Source: Syntrophomonadaceae bacterium
GTDB lineage: Bacteria > Bacillota > Dethiobacteria > DTU022
Direction: 5' to 3'
Length of the DNA stretch: 6,556 nt
Assembly (NCBI GenBank): GCA_007126465.1
Contig: SLBE01000057.1
Span: 1-6,556, forward strand
A program made the translations under genes and the position numbers. Of the stretch, positions 1-6,173 are shown in pieces; positions within the stretch are counted from its first letter, which is position 1; each line of letters begins with the position of its first letter. The notes beneath the pieces were generated by a model. It was given only the letters and a program-made list of their open reading frames with translations. It was not told the DNA's origin and ran no database searches.

Positions 1-2
1 AT

Positions 3-164
3 ACGATTGAAGTATTGAAAGAAGAAGGTTTAAGAGATTCGGTTAAGATTATTGTTGGTGGAGCACCTGTAACCCAGGACTTTGCCGATGAGATTGGCGC
101 AGACGGATGGGCCCCAGATGCTGCATCAGCAAAAGACCTGGCCCTGAAACTGGTAAGCAGCTAA
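3..164 (+). CDS. Methyltransferase corrinoid (cobalamin-binding) protein, C-terminal fragment
   Basis: This is the last 53 codons of a gene whose start lies before the window. The frame reads KEEGLRDSVKIIVGGAPVTQ, then DFADEIGADGWAPDAASAKD, and ends in KLVSS. The strand-then-helix pattern with IIVGGAPVT and the IGADG-x-APDAASA segment match the end of the B12-binding Rossmann domain in corrinoid proteins of the MtmC/MtbC/MttC type. Such proteins carry a methyl group on cobalt between a substrate-specific methyltransferase and a second methyltransferase acting on tetrahydrofolate or coenzyme M. The cobalt-binding histidine motif (DxHxxG) should lie upstream, outside the window, so it cannot be checked and the methyl donor cannot be named. 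A hairpin terminator follows 26 nt after the stop, so this is probably the last gene of its operon. Confidence 0.85.
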   Translation, partial: TIEVLKEEGLRDSVKIIVGGAPVTQDFADEIGADGWAPDAASAKDLALKLVSS

Positions 165-190
165 ATAAGAGGAAATATGAACTTCAAACA

Positions 191-222
191 GGCGGTGGGG
201 GTATATTAACCACCGTCTTTCT
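191..222 (+). terminator. Rho-independent terminator of the corrinoid protein gene
   Basis: GGCGGTGG (191-198) pairs with CCACCGTC (210-217) in an 8-bp stem with one G-U pair and an 11-nt loop, followed by a short T-rich tail (TTTCT). It sits just after the corrinoid gene and before the tRNA promoter. The tail is short, so the hairpin is clearer than the terminator function. Confidence 0.65.
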
Positions 223-248
223 ACAAAATATTTTATGCTGTAATTGTC

Positions 249-277
249 TTGACGGCCCCTGTAGAAACCCTTATAAT
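249..277 (+). promoter_or_regulatory. Sigma-A promoter for tRNA-Leu
   Basis: A -35 box TTGACG (249-254) and a perfect -10 box TATAAT (272-277) are separated by exactly 17 nt. The predicted start point, near 284, is about 16 nt before the mature tRNA end. It is the best promoter in the window, as expected for a stable RNA gene. Confidence 0.88.
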
Positions 278-299
278 CTAAAATGTTAAAACATAATAT

Positions 300-384
300 G
301 TCGGGATGGCGGAATTGGCAGACGCGCACGGTTGAGGGCCGTGTGGTTAACACCATGGGGGTTCAAGTCCCCCTCCCGACACCA
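300..384 (+). tRNA. tRNA-Leu, anticodon GAG
   Basis: A full class II cloverleaf can be folded. The acceptor stem GTCGGGA (300-306) pairs with TCCCGAC (374-380). The D arm closes with GCG (309-311) and CGC (323-325). The anticodon stem CACGG (327-331) pairs with CCGTG (339-343) around the loop TTGAGGG, placing anticodon GAG at 334-336. The long variable arm has a stem TGGT/ACCA (344-347, 352-355), and the T stem GGGGG/CCCCC encloses TTCAAGT. Discriminator A and an encoded CCA (382-384) complete it. The long variable arm and discriminator A fit leucine; GAG reads CUC and CUU codons. It is a single tRNA gene between its own promoter and terminator. Confidence 0.96.
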
Positions 385-392
385 TAACACTC

Positions 393-430
393 ACTTAGCC
401 AGGACAGATAAATGTTCTGGCTAAGTTATT
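393..430 (+). terminator. Intrinsic terminator after tRNA-Leu
   Basis: ACTTAGCCAGGACA (393-406) pairs with TGTTCTGGCTAAGT (413-426) in a 14-bp stem with one G-U pair and a 6-nt loop, followed by TATTT. It begins 9 nt after the tRNA CCA and should end the tRNA transcript. The stem is strong but the T tail is broken by an A. Confidence 0.75.
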
Positions 431-529
431 TAGCAGCGCTTTTTCAATATAGACAACTAAAATGCAGGAATCTACAAGTTTTCATCTAATTAATGATTTA
501 TAGAATAAGAGCAAAAATTGAGGTTTTAT

Positions 530-1171
530 ATGGAAGGGGATATATTTGTGGCAAATAATAAAACCAACGTGGAAAAGGCCCTCAAAGCATTAAAGGATCG
601 AAACATTGATGCCGAGTATGTAGATACCGCTGACCAGGCCCGAGAAAAAGTGTCAACAATGGTTGCCAACAATTCTACCGTTGGTATAGGTGGTTCGATA
701 ACGGTCCAGGAGCTAGATCTTGAAAGCCTGCTCTTAAATAAAGATTGTATTGTTTTCTGGCACTGGCATGGAGCTAACCAGGAAGAGCAGGATGCTATTC
801 GCCGTAAAGCTATGAATGCCGATTTTTATATATGCAGTTCCAACGCATTAACCCTTGACGGGAAACTGGTTAATATTGATGGCACAGGTAACCGGATAGG
901 GGCTATGGTATTTGGCCCGCGCAGGGCCATTATTATAGTGGGTATTAATAAGTTGACTGAAAATCTCCACACAGCTATAGAGCGCATTAAAACTAAGGCC
1001 TGTCCACCCAATGCAAGACGCTTGAAAAGAAATACCCCCTGTGCGGAAACTGATCAGTGCCCTGACTGCAGTTCCCCTCACCGGATGTGCAATGTAACTA
1101 CAATTATTGAAGGAAAACCCGGCAGTATAGATATGAATGTGCTTATCGTGGGAGAAGAGCTTGGCTATTAA
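530..1171 (+). CDS. LUD-domain (DUF162 / YkgG-like) protein
   Basis: 213 residues from ATG 530. The conserved LUD core is recognisable: the glycine-rich GIGGSITVQELDL (about residues 52-64), NADFYICSSNALTLDGKLVN (96-115), IDGTGNRIGAMVFGP and IIIVGINKL. A C-terminal segment carries five cysteines (158, 171, 177, 180, 187) including TPCAETDQCPDCSSPHRMCN, a pattern I recall from clostridial members of this family. The namesake LutC acts with LutA and LutB in lactate oxidation, but neither partner is here, so the role of this stand-alone copy is unknown. Start choice: ATG 530 has GAGGT 5 nt upstream. An in-frame TTG at 518 has no ribosome site; a GTG at 548 behind GGAAGGGGA is a real alternative. 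The gene follows the tRNA terminator, so it needs its own promoter, which I could not place with confidence. Confidence 0.88.
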   Translation: MEGDIFVANNKTNVEKALKALKDRNIDAEYVDTADQAREKVSTMVANNSTVGIGGSITVQELDLESLLLNKDCIVFWHWHGANQEEQDAIRRKAMNADFYICSSNALTLDGKLVNIDGTGNRIGAMVFGPRRAIIIVGINKLTENLHTAIERIKTKACPPNARRLKRNTPCAETDQCPDCSSPHRMCNVTTIIEGKPGSIDMNVLIVGEELGY

Positions 1172-1286
1172 TGTTATAAATTGGCTTTATGATAGGCAGG
1201 AATCGAAATTAACCTTTACTGACGGCTAAGAATATGATTCAATAATGATAAGAGCCTGACAATTATTTTGAGGGGGAGTTATTTAG

Positions 1287-1463
1287 ATGGAAACACATAG
1301 AGGCATGATTCTTGGCCTAGGTTTTATGGGTATCATTGCGGTTATTTTTATTTTAGCGGGGCCGCTATATGATTACCCGGTTTTAGGGCCGATAGGTTTT
1401 TCTTTCCTGGCTGCCATTGCTTTAATAGTCTGGTCTGAAAACTTACCGGAGAAAGAAAGTTAA
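1287..1463 (+). CDS. Small two-helix membrane protein, function unknown
   Basis: A 58-residue frame with a strong ribosome site, AGGGGGAG (1271-1278), 8 nt before ATG. The product starts METHRGMILGLGFMGIIAVI and ends in the charged SENLPEKES. Two hydrophobic stretches (about residues 7-25 and 33-50) are joined by a short polar turn, LYDYP. This suggests a hairpin of two transmembrane helices with both ends on the same side of the membrane. I do not recognise a family. It lies 115 nt after the LUD gene with no visible terminator between, so the two may be co-transcribed, and it is followed by a strong terminator. The ribosome site, the coherent hydrophobic pattern and the terminator together argue for a real gene. 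Confidence 0.72.
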   Translation: METHRGMILGLGFMGIIAVIFILAGPLYDYPVLGPIGFSFLAAIALIVWSENLPEKES

Positions 1464-1520
1464 TAATATCTAAGTTTTCTTAAGAAGGCCTAGCAGCTGC
1501 TATTTAGCTTAGTACTTTAT

Positions 1521-1546
1521 GGGTGGGGATTTATCCTCACCTTTTT
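1521..1546 (+). terminator. Rho-independent terminator after the small membrane protein gene
   Basis: GGTGGGGAT (1522-1530) and ATCCTCACC (1533-1541) form a stem with one G-U pair; the innermost A-T pairs open to give a loop of about six bases. Five Ts (1542-1546) follow at once. It separates the LUD/small-protein unit from the response regulator gene. Confidence 0.85.
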
Positions 1547-1643
1547 ATATGCGCAAATAGAATAAACGGTCTCTTCTTCTGCCCATTAAAGGGGATAGCT
1601 ATTTTCTGTAGAAATAATATTATAATTTTCTGGAGGTAATTCT

Positions 1644-2609
1644 ATGTCTACTAAAAACAAGTTGATTATAGTTGATGATTCTCCTTTATTCAGGGTTCGC
1701 CTGAGCAACTTTTTAAAACAGCATTACTCTTTTGATATTGAGGAGCTAAATTCCATAAGAGAAATGAACGACTACTTAAATACCATTGACTTAGAAGACG
1801 TACTTTTAATTATTTTAGACTTACATCTTCCTGATGGTAATGGTCTGGCGGCAATTAAAAACTACAGGCAGGTTTCCGGCTCTGCTGCAATTCCTTTTAT
1901 CATGGTTAGCGCCAGGGTTAACAAAGAAACTGTTGCTGCTGCATACATAGAAGGTGCTAAAGATGTAGTGGCAAAGCCTGTAAACTACGAACAGCTAAAA
2001 GACAGGATTGATCGGATCATATCGCCGGATCAAGCGGCTAAAGAAGCCAAATCAATTATGGATTATTATAAGCAAATTCAGATGGAAGTGAAGAGAGCAC
2101 AGAGAGGAAATTATGAAGTCAGTATTGTCCTGGCAGGCATATTCCAGAAGATGGATTCCAAGTCTGTTTACAAGGAAAGCAGTAAAAACCAGGTGATGGA
2201 TCTTGAACATAAATATCCTGAAGAACTGCAAAAAGTTATGCGGGAAACTGATGCAATTATTAGCCTGTCACCCAGTGAGTATCTCTTTGTGCTCCCCTTT
2301 ACAGGGGCTGATGGAGTTTCAATGATTCAGGAAAAACTGATCGGAATTTTTATTTATACCGTTACTTCGGAAGAGAGAGATAACTTACTAATGATTATCG
2401 GTTCAGCAACCTATCCTGGGGATGGAGATACCACCGACCAGCTGATTAGCTGTATTGAAGAAGACTTTAAAAATCAATTTCAATCATATTATAAAAAGGC
2501 TAAGACTTCATCTGAGCAAGGTAAACCTCAGTTGGTACAATCTAAACAAGAGCCTCCTGCTGATAATATTTCAGAACCTGATTCGAGTGGAGAGAAAACT
2601 ATGGAATAG
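1644..2609 (+). CDS. Response regulator with degenerate GGDEF-like output domain
   Basis: 321 residues; GGAGGT (1632-1637) lies 6 nt before the ATG. Residues 6-125 are a complete receiver domain: acidic pair D11-D12, phospho-acceptor D59 in ILDLHLPDG, switch S89 (MVSAR) and K111 (AKPVN). Residues about 145-280 follow the order of a GGDEF domain: MEVKRAQRGNYEVSIVLAGI resembles the opening helix and strand, RETDAIISLSPSEYLFVLP the signature region, and IIGSATYPGDGDTTDQLI the IGVATYPxDG segment. The signature is replaced by SPSEY (209-213), so diguanylate cyclase activity is unlikely. RETD (200-203) sits exactly where the RxxD inhibitory site lies in c-di-GMP-binding GGDEF domains. The tail (about 288-321) is polar and probably disordered. 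No histidine kinase gene is adjacent. The downstream carrier gene is probably co-transcribed. Receiver assignment is firm; the GGDEF reading is by motif order. Confidence 0.85.
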   Translation: MSTKNKLIIVDDSPLFRVRLSNFLKQHYSFDIEELNSIREMNDYLNTIDLEDVLLIILDLHLPDGNGLAAIKNYRQVSGSAAIPFIMVSARVNKETVAAAYIEGAKDVVAKPVNYEQLKDRIDRIISPDQAAKEAKSIMDYYKQIQMEVKRAQRGNYEVSIVLAGIFQKMDSKSVYKESSKNQVMDLEHKYPEELQKVMRETDAIISLSPSEYLFVLPFTGADGVSMIQEKLIGIFIYTVTSEERDNLLMIIGSATYPGDGDTTDQLISCIEEDFKNQFQSYYKKAKTSSEQGKPQLVQSKQEPPADNISEPDSSGEKTME

Positions 2610-2680
2610 GGGCTCTATCTATTCAACCTGGAAAAAATAAATAACTTTACTACTTTTAGCTATTAAGGAGAAAAAAGCAA

Positions 2681-3988
2681 ATGTCCCGGAAACTTAATCT
2701 ACTAGTTGTTGCAGCAGTCGGCGGTTCAGTATTTGCTATGCACTTTGGCGGTTCCTGTATGCTATGGCCGGTTACCTGGGGTCAGCAGAGCGGCAGTGCA
2801 GTGCTCATTACCTACCTTGGTATATTTATTTCTGCAATATTATTCCCCTGGCTGGCTTACCTGGCCGTGTCAAAAGAAGGAACCCTTTTTACAATTGCTT
2901 CAAAGTCAGTGAATACTAAGTTTGCCCAGATCTTTGGTGGTCTGACTGTTTTGGTTCTCGGACCGCTGTTTGCCATACCCCGCATGAGTGCTGCGGCCTG
3001 GGATGCTATTTGCCAGATTCTTGGCCTGGACTATTCACCTTTTTTGGCCCTGCTGTTTTTTACCCTGGCTTATTACTCGGCGGCCTTCTGGTTTTTATAT
3101 CGCCGCAGCCAGGTCATCGATAAGATTGCTAAATATCTCCTGCCTGTTTTGATTGTTACTATTGTCGCGGTGGTCACAAAAAGCCTGGTTTCACCTTTGG
3201 CTGAAAGGGTTACCCCATTTTTCCCCGAACATCCCTTTACTTATGGATTTCTCCATGGTTACCAAACCATGGACTTACCGGCAGCCCTGATGTTCGCTAC
3301 CCTGGTGATAGTTGGCTTACGGGAAAGCCATAACTTGAAAGGGGCCATATTAAACCGTTACCTGGTTATGACTGCCGGTTTTGGCTTCCTGCTGCTCGGC
3401 ACCAGCCACTTTACCCAGATGCTGGTCGGGGCTTCGACCGGGGCACTTTTCACAGATGTTTCTTATGCTCGCTTATATGCTACCATCATTTTGGAACTGT
3501 GGGGCCCAATCGGTGGTGCAATATTTAACGTAGCCCTTCTTTTTGCCGCCCTGACCTCTGCTGTAGGACTGGGTGGAGGTACTGCCTCCTATTTCGAAGA
3601 GGCCTCTGGTGGCAGGTTGCCTTACGTGGCCTGCACCGCAGTAACCCTTATTTTGAGCGGGCTGATCAGCATGATTGGTCTGGACGAAATTATCAGGCTT
3701 ACCGCACCAATCCTCGATATTATCTATCCGCCTGCTATTGTTATGGTTTTGTTTATCGTAATTGCTCCAGGGTTGAAGGGAGCCAGGGCCGGTGCCGCAC
3801 TGGCGGCTTTTGGGTGGGGCTTATTTGAGGGCGCCTATGGTTATGCAGCCATGTTTGGCAGTGAAGCAGGATTAGGAGCGCTGCGCGCCTGGTTTCCAGG
3901 TGCCGAAGCGGGGTTTGGCTGGGTACTAATTACAGCAATTGGTGCTGTAATCGGGCAGTTTTTTAATAATAAAGCTGTTTTCAAGTAA
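2681..3988 (+). CDS. brnQ: Branched-chain amino acid carrier, BrnQ/LIVCS family
   Basis: 435 residues, the usual length for this family of cation-coupled leucine, isoleucine and valine importers of the cytoplasmic membrane, with about 12 hydrophobic segments. Family landmarks appear in order: GGSCMLWPVTWGQQSGS (residues 23-39, matching the usual FGAGNLIFPP-x-GQ-x-AG region), LGPLFAIPRMSAA (93-105), YQTMDLPAALMFATLVIVGL (194-213), LTSAVGLGGGTASYFEE (291-307) and LGLDEIIRL-like IGLDEIIRLTAPILDIIYPP (332-351). The first landmark departs from the common GAGN sequence, so substrate or coupling ion may differ. AAGGAG (2665-2670) lies 10 nt before ATG. The gene begins 71 nt after the response regulator with no terminator between, suggesting one transcript. 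It is visibly richer in G and C than the flanking regulator and toxin genes. Family is confident; exact substrate is inferred. Confidence 0.88.
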   Translation: MSRKLNLLVVAAVGGSVFAMHFGGSCMLWPVTWGQQSGSAVLITYLGIFISAILFPWLAYLAVSKEGTLFTIASKSVNTKFAQIFGGLTVLVLGPLFAIPRMSAAAWDAICQILGLDYSPFLALLFFTLAYYSAAFWFLYRRSQVIDKIAKYLLPVLIVTIVAVVTKSLVSPLAERVTPFFPEHPFTYGFLHGYQTMDLPAALMFATLVIVGLRESHNLKGAILNRYLVMTAGFGFLLLGTSHFTQMLVGASTGALFTDVSYARLYATIILELWGPIGGAIFNVALLFAALTSAVGLGGGTASYFEEASGGRLPYVACTAVTLILSGLISMIGLDEIIRLTAPILDIIYPPAIVMVLFIVIAPGLKGARAGAALAAFGWGLFEGAYGYAAMFGSEAGLGALRAWFPGAEAGFGWVLITAIGAVIGQFFNNKAVFK

Positions 3989-3991
3989 TAG

Positions 3992-4020
3992 TTGCTGCAA
4001 TTCATTCTATGATGTATAAT
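3992..4020 (+). promoter_or_regulatory. Promoter of the toxin-antitoxin operon
   Basis: A -35 box TTGCTG (3992-3997) and a perfect -10 box TATAAT (4015-4020) are separated by 17 nt. The predicted start, near 4027, lies before the antitoxin ribosome site. It begins immediately after the carrier gene stop, so the cassette can be transcribed separately from brnQ. Confidence 0.65.
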
Positions 4021-4032
4021 GTGATGTATAAT
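4009..4032 (+). repeat. Tandem 12-nt repeat, candidate antitoxin operator
   Basis: ATGATGTATAAT (4009-4020) is followed directly by GTGATGTATAAT (4021-4032): two copies differing only in the first base, spaced about one helical turn (12 nt). The first copy contains the -10 box and the second covers the predicted start point. Ribbon-helix-helix antitoxins bind short repeated operators as cooperative dimers and repress their own promoters, so this is the natural candidate site. The repeat is seen; binding is inferred. Confidence 0.6.
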
Positions 4033-4050
4033 AATAGGGTGGTGAAACAG

Positions 4051-4311
4051 ATGAGTGAATTAATCCGGAAGCAGCTCTATATAACAAAGCAGCAAGAGCA
4101 GCTTTTAAAAAAGAAGTCCGCCACTTATAATATTTCAGAAGCTGAAATTGTTAGGGAAGCTCTTGACAGCCATACATTGGCAGTTAGTTACCCAAGAAAA
4201 TTTGAGGAAAAATGGTTAGAGGAGCGTAAGTTTATAGAAGAAAAAAGAAAAGGAAGCAAGAGCAATTTGCCTAAAAAGAGATGGAAAAGAGACGATCTCT
4301 ATGACAGGTAA
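4051..4311 (+). CDS. Ribbon-helix-helix antitoxin (CopG-like) of a PIN toxin-antitoxin pair
   Basis: 86 residues from ATG 4051, which has AGGGTGGTGA (4036-4045) about 5 nt upstream, a near-perfect ribosome site. ATGs at 4009 and 4012 in the same frame lie inside the promoter repeat and have no ribosome site, so the longer reading is unlikely. The N-terminal half follows the ribbon-helix-helix pattern: the strand RKQLYITKQ, helix QEQLLKKKSATYN, then ISEAEIVREALDSH, in which I-S-E-A-E-I-V-R-E-A is the usual second helix. The C-terminal half is highly charged (KFEEKWLEERKFIEEKRKG, then KKRWKRDD) and probably wraps the toxin. The last 11 nt overlap the toxin gene, the usual arrangement for translational coupling. 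It should neutralise the PIN toxin and repress the operon. Confidence 0.82.
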   Translation: MSELIRKQLYITKQQEQLLKKKSATYNISEAEIVREALDSHTLAVSYPRKFEEKWLEERKFIEEKRKGSKSNLPKKRWKRDDLYDR

Positions 4312-4723
4312 AGTCTTTATTGATACTAACATTTTAGTTTATGCTTATGATATGTCCGAGCCCGATAAACAAGAAAAAGCTCTTTCTTGCCTGGATCAAT
4401 TGATTTCACTTGATCAGGGAGTTATCAGTGCTCAAGTTTTGTCTGAGTTTTTTGTTACTGTTACCAGGAAAATTCCTGATAAAATGAGCGTAAATCAAAC
4501 AGAAGAAAGAATCAAAAATTTTTGCCAGATATGGCCGGTTTTACAGCTCAATGAAATGATAGTAATGGAAGCGATCAGGGGCGCACAGGACCATAGTTTT
4601 TCATACTGGGATTCATTGATCTGGGCTACTGCACGCCTAAATCAGGTGGCCATAATTGCCAGTGAAGATTATACCTCTGGCAGTTATATAGAAGGAATTA
4701 GATTTTTCAATCCGCTAGCATGA
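4301..4723 (+). CDS. PIN-domain ribonuclease toxin, VapC-like
   Basis: 140 residues, normal for a PIN toxin. The four acidic residues expected to hold Mg2+/Mn2+ are all present: D8 in VFIDTNILVYAYD, E49 in VISAQVLSEFFV, D104 in SYWDSLIWATA, and D123 in IIASEDYTSG. The end, GIRFFNPLA, matches the terminal strand of VapC-like proteins. Family members are usually endoribonucleases that cleave tRNA or rRNA when the antitoxin is lost; the target here cannot be told from sequence. The ATG lies inside the last codons of the antitoxin gene (11-nt overlap) and has no good ribosome site, so translation probably depends on upstream ribosomes. All catalytic residues are intact, so the gene looks functional. 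The pair is convergent with the aminotransferase gene. Confidence 0.9.
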   Translation: MTGKVFIDTNILVYAYDMSEPDKQEKALSCLDQLISLDQGVISAQVLSEFFVTVTRKIPDKMSVNQTEERIKNFCQIWPVLQLNEMIVMEAIRGAQDHSFSYWDSLIWATARLNQVAIIASEDYTSGSYIEGIRFFNPLA

Positions 4724-4775
4724 AAATAGATGATAGCTGAAGCTTAATAAGATTGCCTGCTACCAGACAGCTCAT
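4707..4775 (-). CDS. Possible 22-residue ORF with full Shine-Dalgarno site, antisense to the toxin end
   Basis: On the minus strand, GGAGGT (+ positions 4783-4788) stands 7 nt before an ATG (4773-4775), the textbook spacing. The frame is short: it starts MSCLVAGNLIKLQLSSIFML and stops after A-D, inside the last 17 nt of the PIN gene on the opposite strand. It lies about 160 nt beyond the aminotransferase stop on the same strand, so read-through transcription could include it. I do not recognise the peptide. It may be a true micro-protein, the broken start of a gene removed when the toxin cassette arrived, or chance. Confidence 0.25.
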   Translation of the reverse strand: MSCLVAGNLIKLQLSSIFMLAD

Positions 4776-4933
4776 TTATTAAACCTCCAAGTTTGCATTT
4801 ATTTAAGCAATCCTGTAAGGCACTCTGAGTATTGGTAGGCTGATTAATAGGCACCAGGTATAAGTTATTAACCTGTTAGTTTAATCTTTAAGCTTAAAAG
4901 ACAATAACGCTGTGACTTTAACTTTTACTTGAT
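4724..4933. other. Convergent intergenic region, AT-rich, no clear terminator
   Basis: This 210-nt gap lies between the ends of the toxin gene (+) and the aminotransferase gene (-). A bidirectional terminator would be expected, but no hairpin followed by a T run is visible on either strand. It contains the perfect palindrome TTTAAGCTTAAA (4887-4898), a CAGGT/ACCTG inverted repeat around 4855-4875, and distant arms GATTGC (4751-4756) and GCAATC (about 4807-4812). The ribosome site of the small minus-strand frame is also here. Confidence 0.5.
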
Positions 4934-6124
4934 TTACTGTAAGTCTTCAACAAAACTATTGATCCGCTTTAACCCTTCCTCAATATTATCCATGGAAGTA
5001 GCAAAGGAAAGCCGAATGTAATCGGGCGCCCCGAAGCCGGTACCCGGCACCACTGCTACTTTCCGGTTTTCCAGCAGCAAAGAAGCGAAATTATCACTGC
5101 TGCTAAGTTTTGTTCCATTATAAGTTTTGCCAATGGCTTCCTTTACACTGACAAACATGTAGAATGTACCCTGTGGTTCTAAAGCATGCAGGTGTGGAAT
5201 TGCAGTTACCTGTTCATACATATATTTTCGCCGTTTATCGAAGGCGATCCGCATTTCTTCAACACATTGCTGGGGGCCGTTCAGGGCAGCTACTGCTGCC
5301 TTTTGAGCAATTGTGTTCGGATTTGAAGCCGTGTGGCTTTGAATGCTCGACATAACCTTTGCTATCTCAGGTGTTGATGCGGTATAGCCAATCCGCCAGC
5401 CGGTCATTGCGTAACTTTTCGAAACCCCGTTTACAATGATCGTTAATTCCCTGGCTTTTTCGCTGAAAGAAGCGGTGCTTGTTTGGCGATGGTCGCCGTA
5501 GATAAGGTGTTCATATATTTCATCAGAAATGATGTAGATATCGTTATCAGAGCAGAAGTCAGCTATTCGGCGCAGCTCTTCTTCGCCGTAAATTTGCCCG
5601 GTGGGGTTGCAGGGGCTGTTAAGCACAAGGGCTTTTGTCTTATTGTTGGTGGCTTTACCCAGGTTTTCCAAAGTGGCTTTAAAGCCATTTTCTTCAGCTG
5701 TTTCTATTGCTACCGGGGTTCCGTCGTTTAAGCTGACCAGTTCCGGGTAAGTGACCCAGTACGGTACAGGTATCATTACCTCGTCCCCGGGGTTGAGCAG
5801 GGCGGTAAAAATGTTGCTGAGGGAATGTTTTGCTCCGTTGCTGATAACAATCTGGTTCGGTTCATAGCTGAGGTCGTTTTCTCTTTTTAGCTTTGCTGCA
5901 ACAGCTTCTTTAAGTTCAGGCGTTCCGGCAGCGGGAGTATAGCGGGTGTGGCCTTCATTTATGGCTTTAATTGCTGCTTCCCTGATATGCTCAGGAGTAT
6001 CAAAGTCGGGCTCACCGGCGCCGAAGCCGATTACATCCAACCCCTGGCTTTTCATCTCCTTTGCCTTACTGTCAATGGCCATGGTTGGTGATGGGTTAAT
6101 ACTAAGCGCTTTTTTCGACAACAT
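4934..6124 (-). CDS. aspC: Pyridoxal-phosphate aspartate aminotransferase (class I/II)
   Basis: 396 residues, the standard length. It exchanges amino groups between aspartate and 2-oxoglutarate (giving oxaloacetate and glutamate) in the cytoplasm; relatives may also accept aromatic substrates. Landmarks in order: GFGAGEPDFDTPEHI (33-47), HTRYTPAAGTPELKEAV (59-75), SNGAKHSL (95-102), NSPCNPTG with N173, SDEIYEHLIYG with D201, SKSYAMTGWRIGY with the cofactor lysine K236, and the substrate carboxylate arginine R371 in DYIRLSFATS. All are intact. The N-terminal form (LSINPSPTMAID) places it with the Bacillus/Thermus-type enzymes rather than the E. coli type. The ATG is preceded on the minus strand by AGAGGTGA (+ 6131-6138) with 6 nt spacing. 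The 5' gap is rich in inverted repeats (see 6174-6285). Exact amino-acid preference is inferred from family. Confidence 0.93.
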   Translation of the reverse strand: MLSKKALSINPSPTMAIDSKAKEMKSQGLDVIGFGAGEPDFDTPEHIREAAIKAINEGHTRYTPAAGTPELKEAVAAKLKRENDLSYEPNQIVISNGAKHSLSNIFTALLNPGDEVMIPVPYWVTYPELVSLNDGTPVAIETAEENGFKATLENLGKATNNKTKALVLNSPCNPTGQIYGEEELRRIADFCSDNDIYIISDEIYEHLIYGDHRQTSTASFSEKARELTIIVNGVSKSYAMTGWRIGYTASTPEIAKVMSSIQSHTASNPNTIAQKAAVAALNGPQQCVEEMRIAFDKRRKYMYEQVTAIPHLHALEPQGTFYMFVSVKEAIGKTYNGTKLSSSDNFASLLLENRKVAVVPGTGFGAPDYIRLSFATSMDNIEEGLKRINSFVEDLQ

Positions 6125-6173
6125 TTCAATTCACCTCTGCTTCAGTATTTTAACTGAAAAAAGTTTACTACTA

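Noticed and set aside
518..529. TTG start adding four residues to the LUD protein
   Set aside because: No ribosome site precedes 518, whereas ATG 530 has GAGGT at 5 nt spacing. GTG 548 remains possible.
848..1081. Minus-strand frames opposite the LUD gene
   Set aside because: Shadows of a clear coding region; no ribosome site or recognisable motif.
1491..1502. Palindrome TAGCAGCTGCTA
   Set aside because: Perfect but only 12 nt, not followed by Ts, and the real terminator lies just downstream; no function can be supported.
1621..1626. TATAAT as the -10 box of the response regulator promoter
   Set aside because: It would start transcription inside the Shine-Dalgarno site, and the sequence 17 nt upstream does not resemble a -35 box.
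4009..4050. Longer antitoxin starting at 4009 or 4012
   Set aside because: These ATGs lie in the -10 box and repeat, probably upstream of the transcript start, and lack a ribosome site; ATG 4051 has a near-perfect one.
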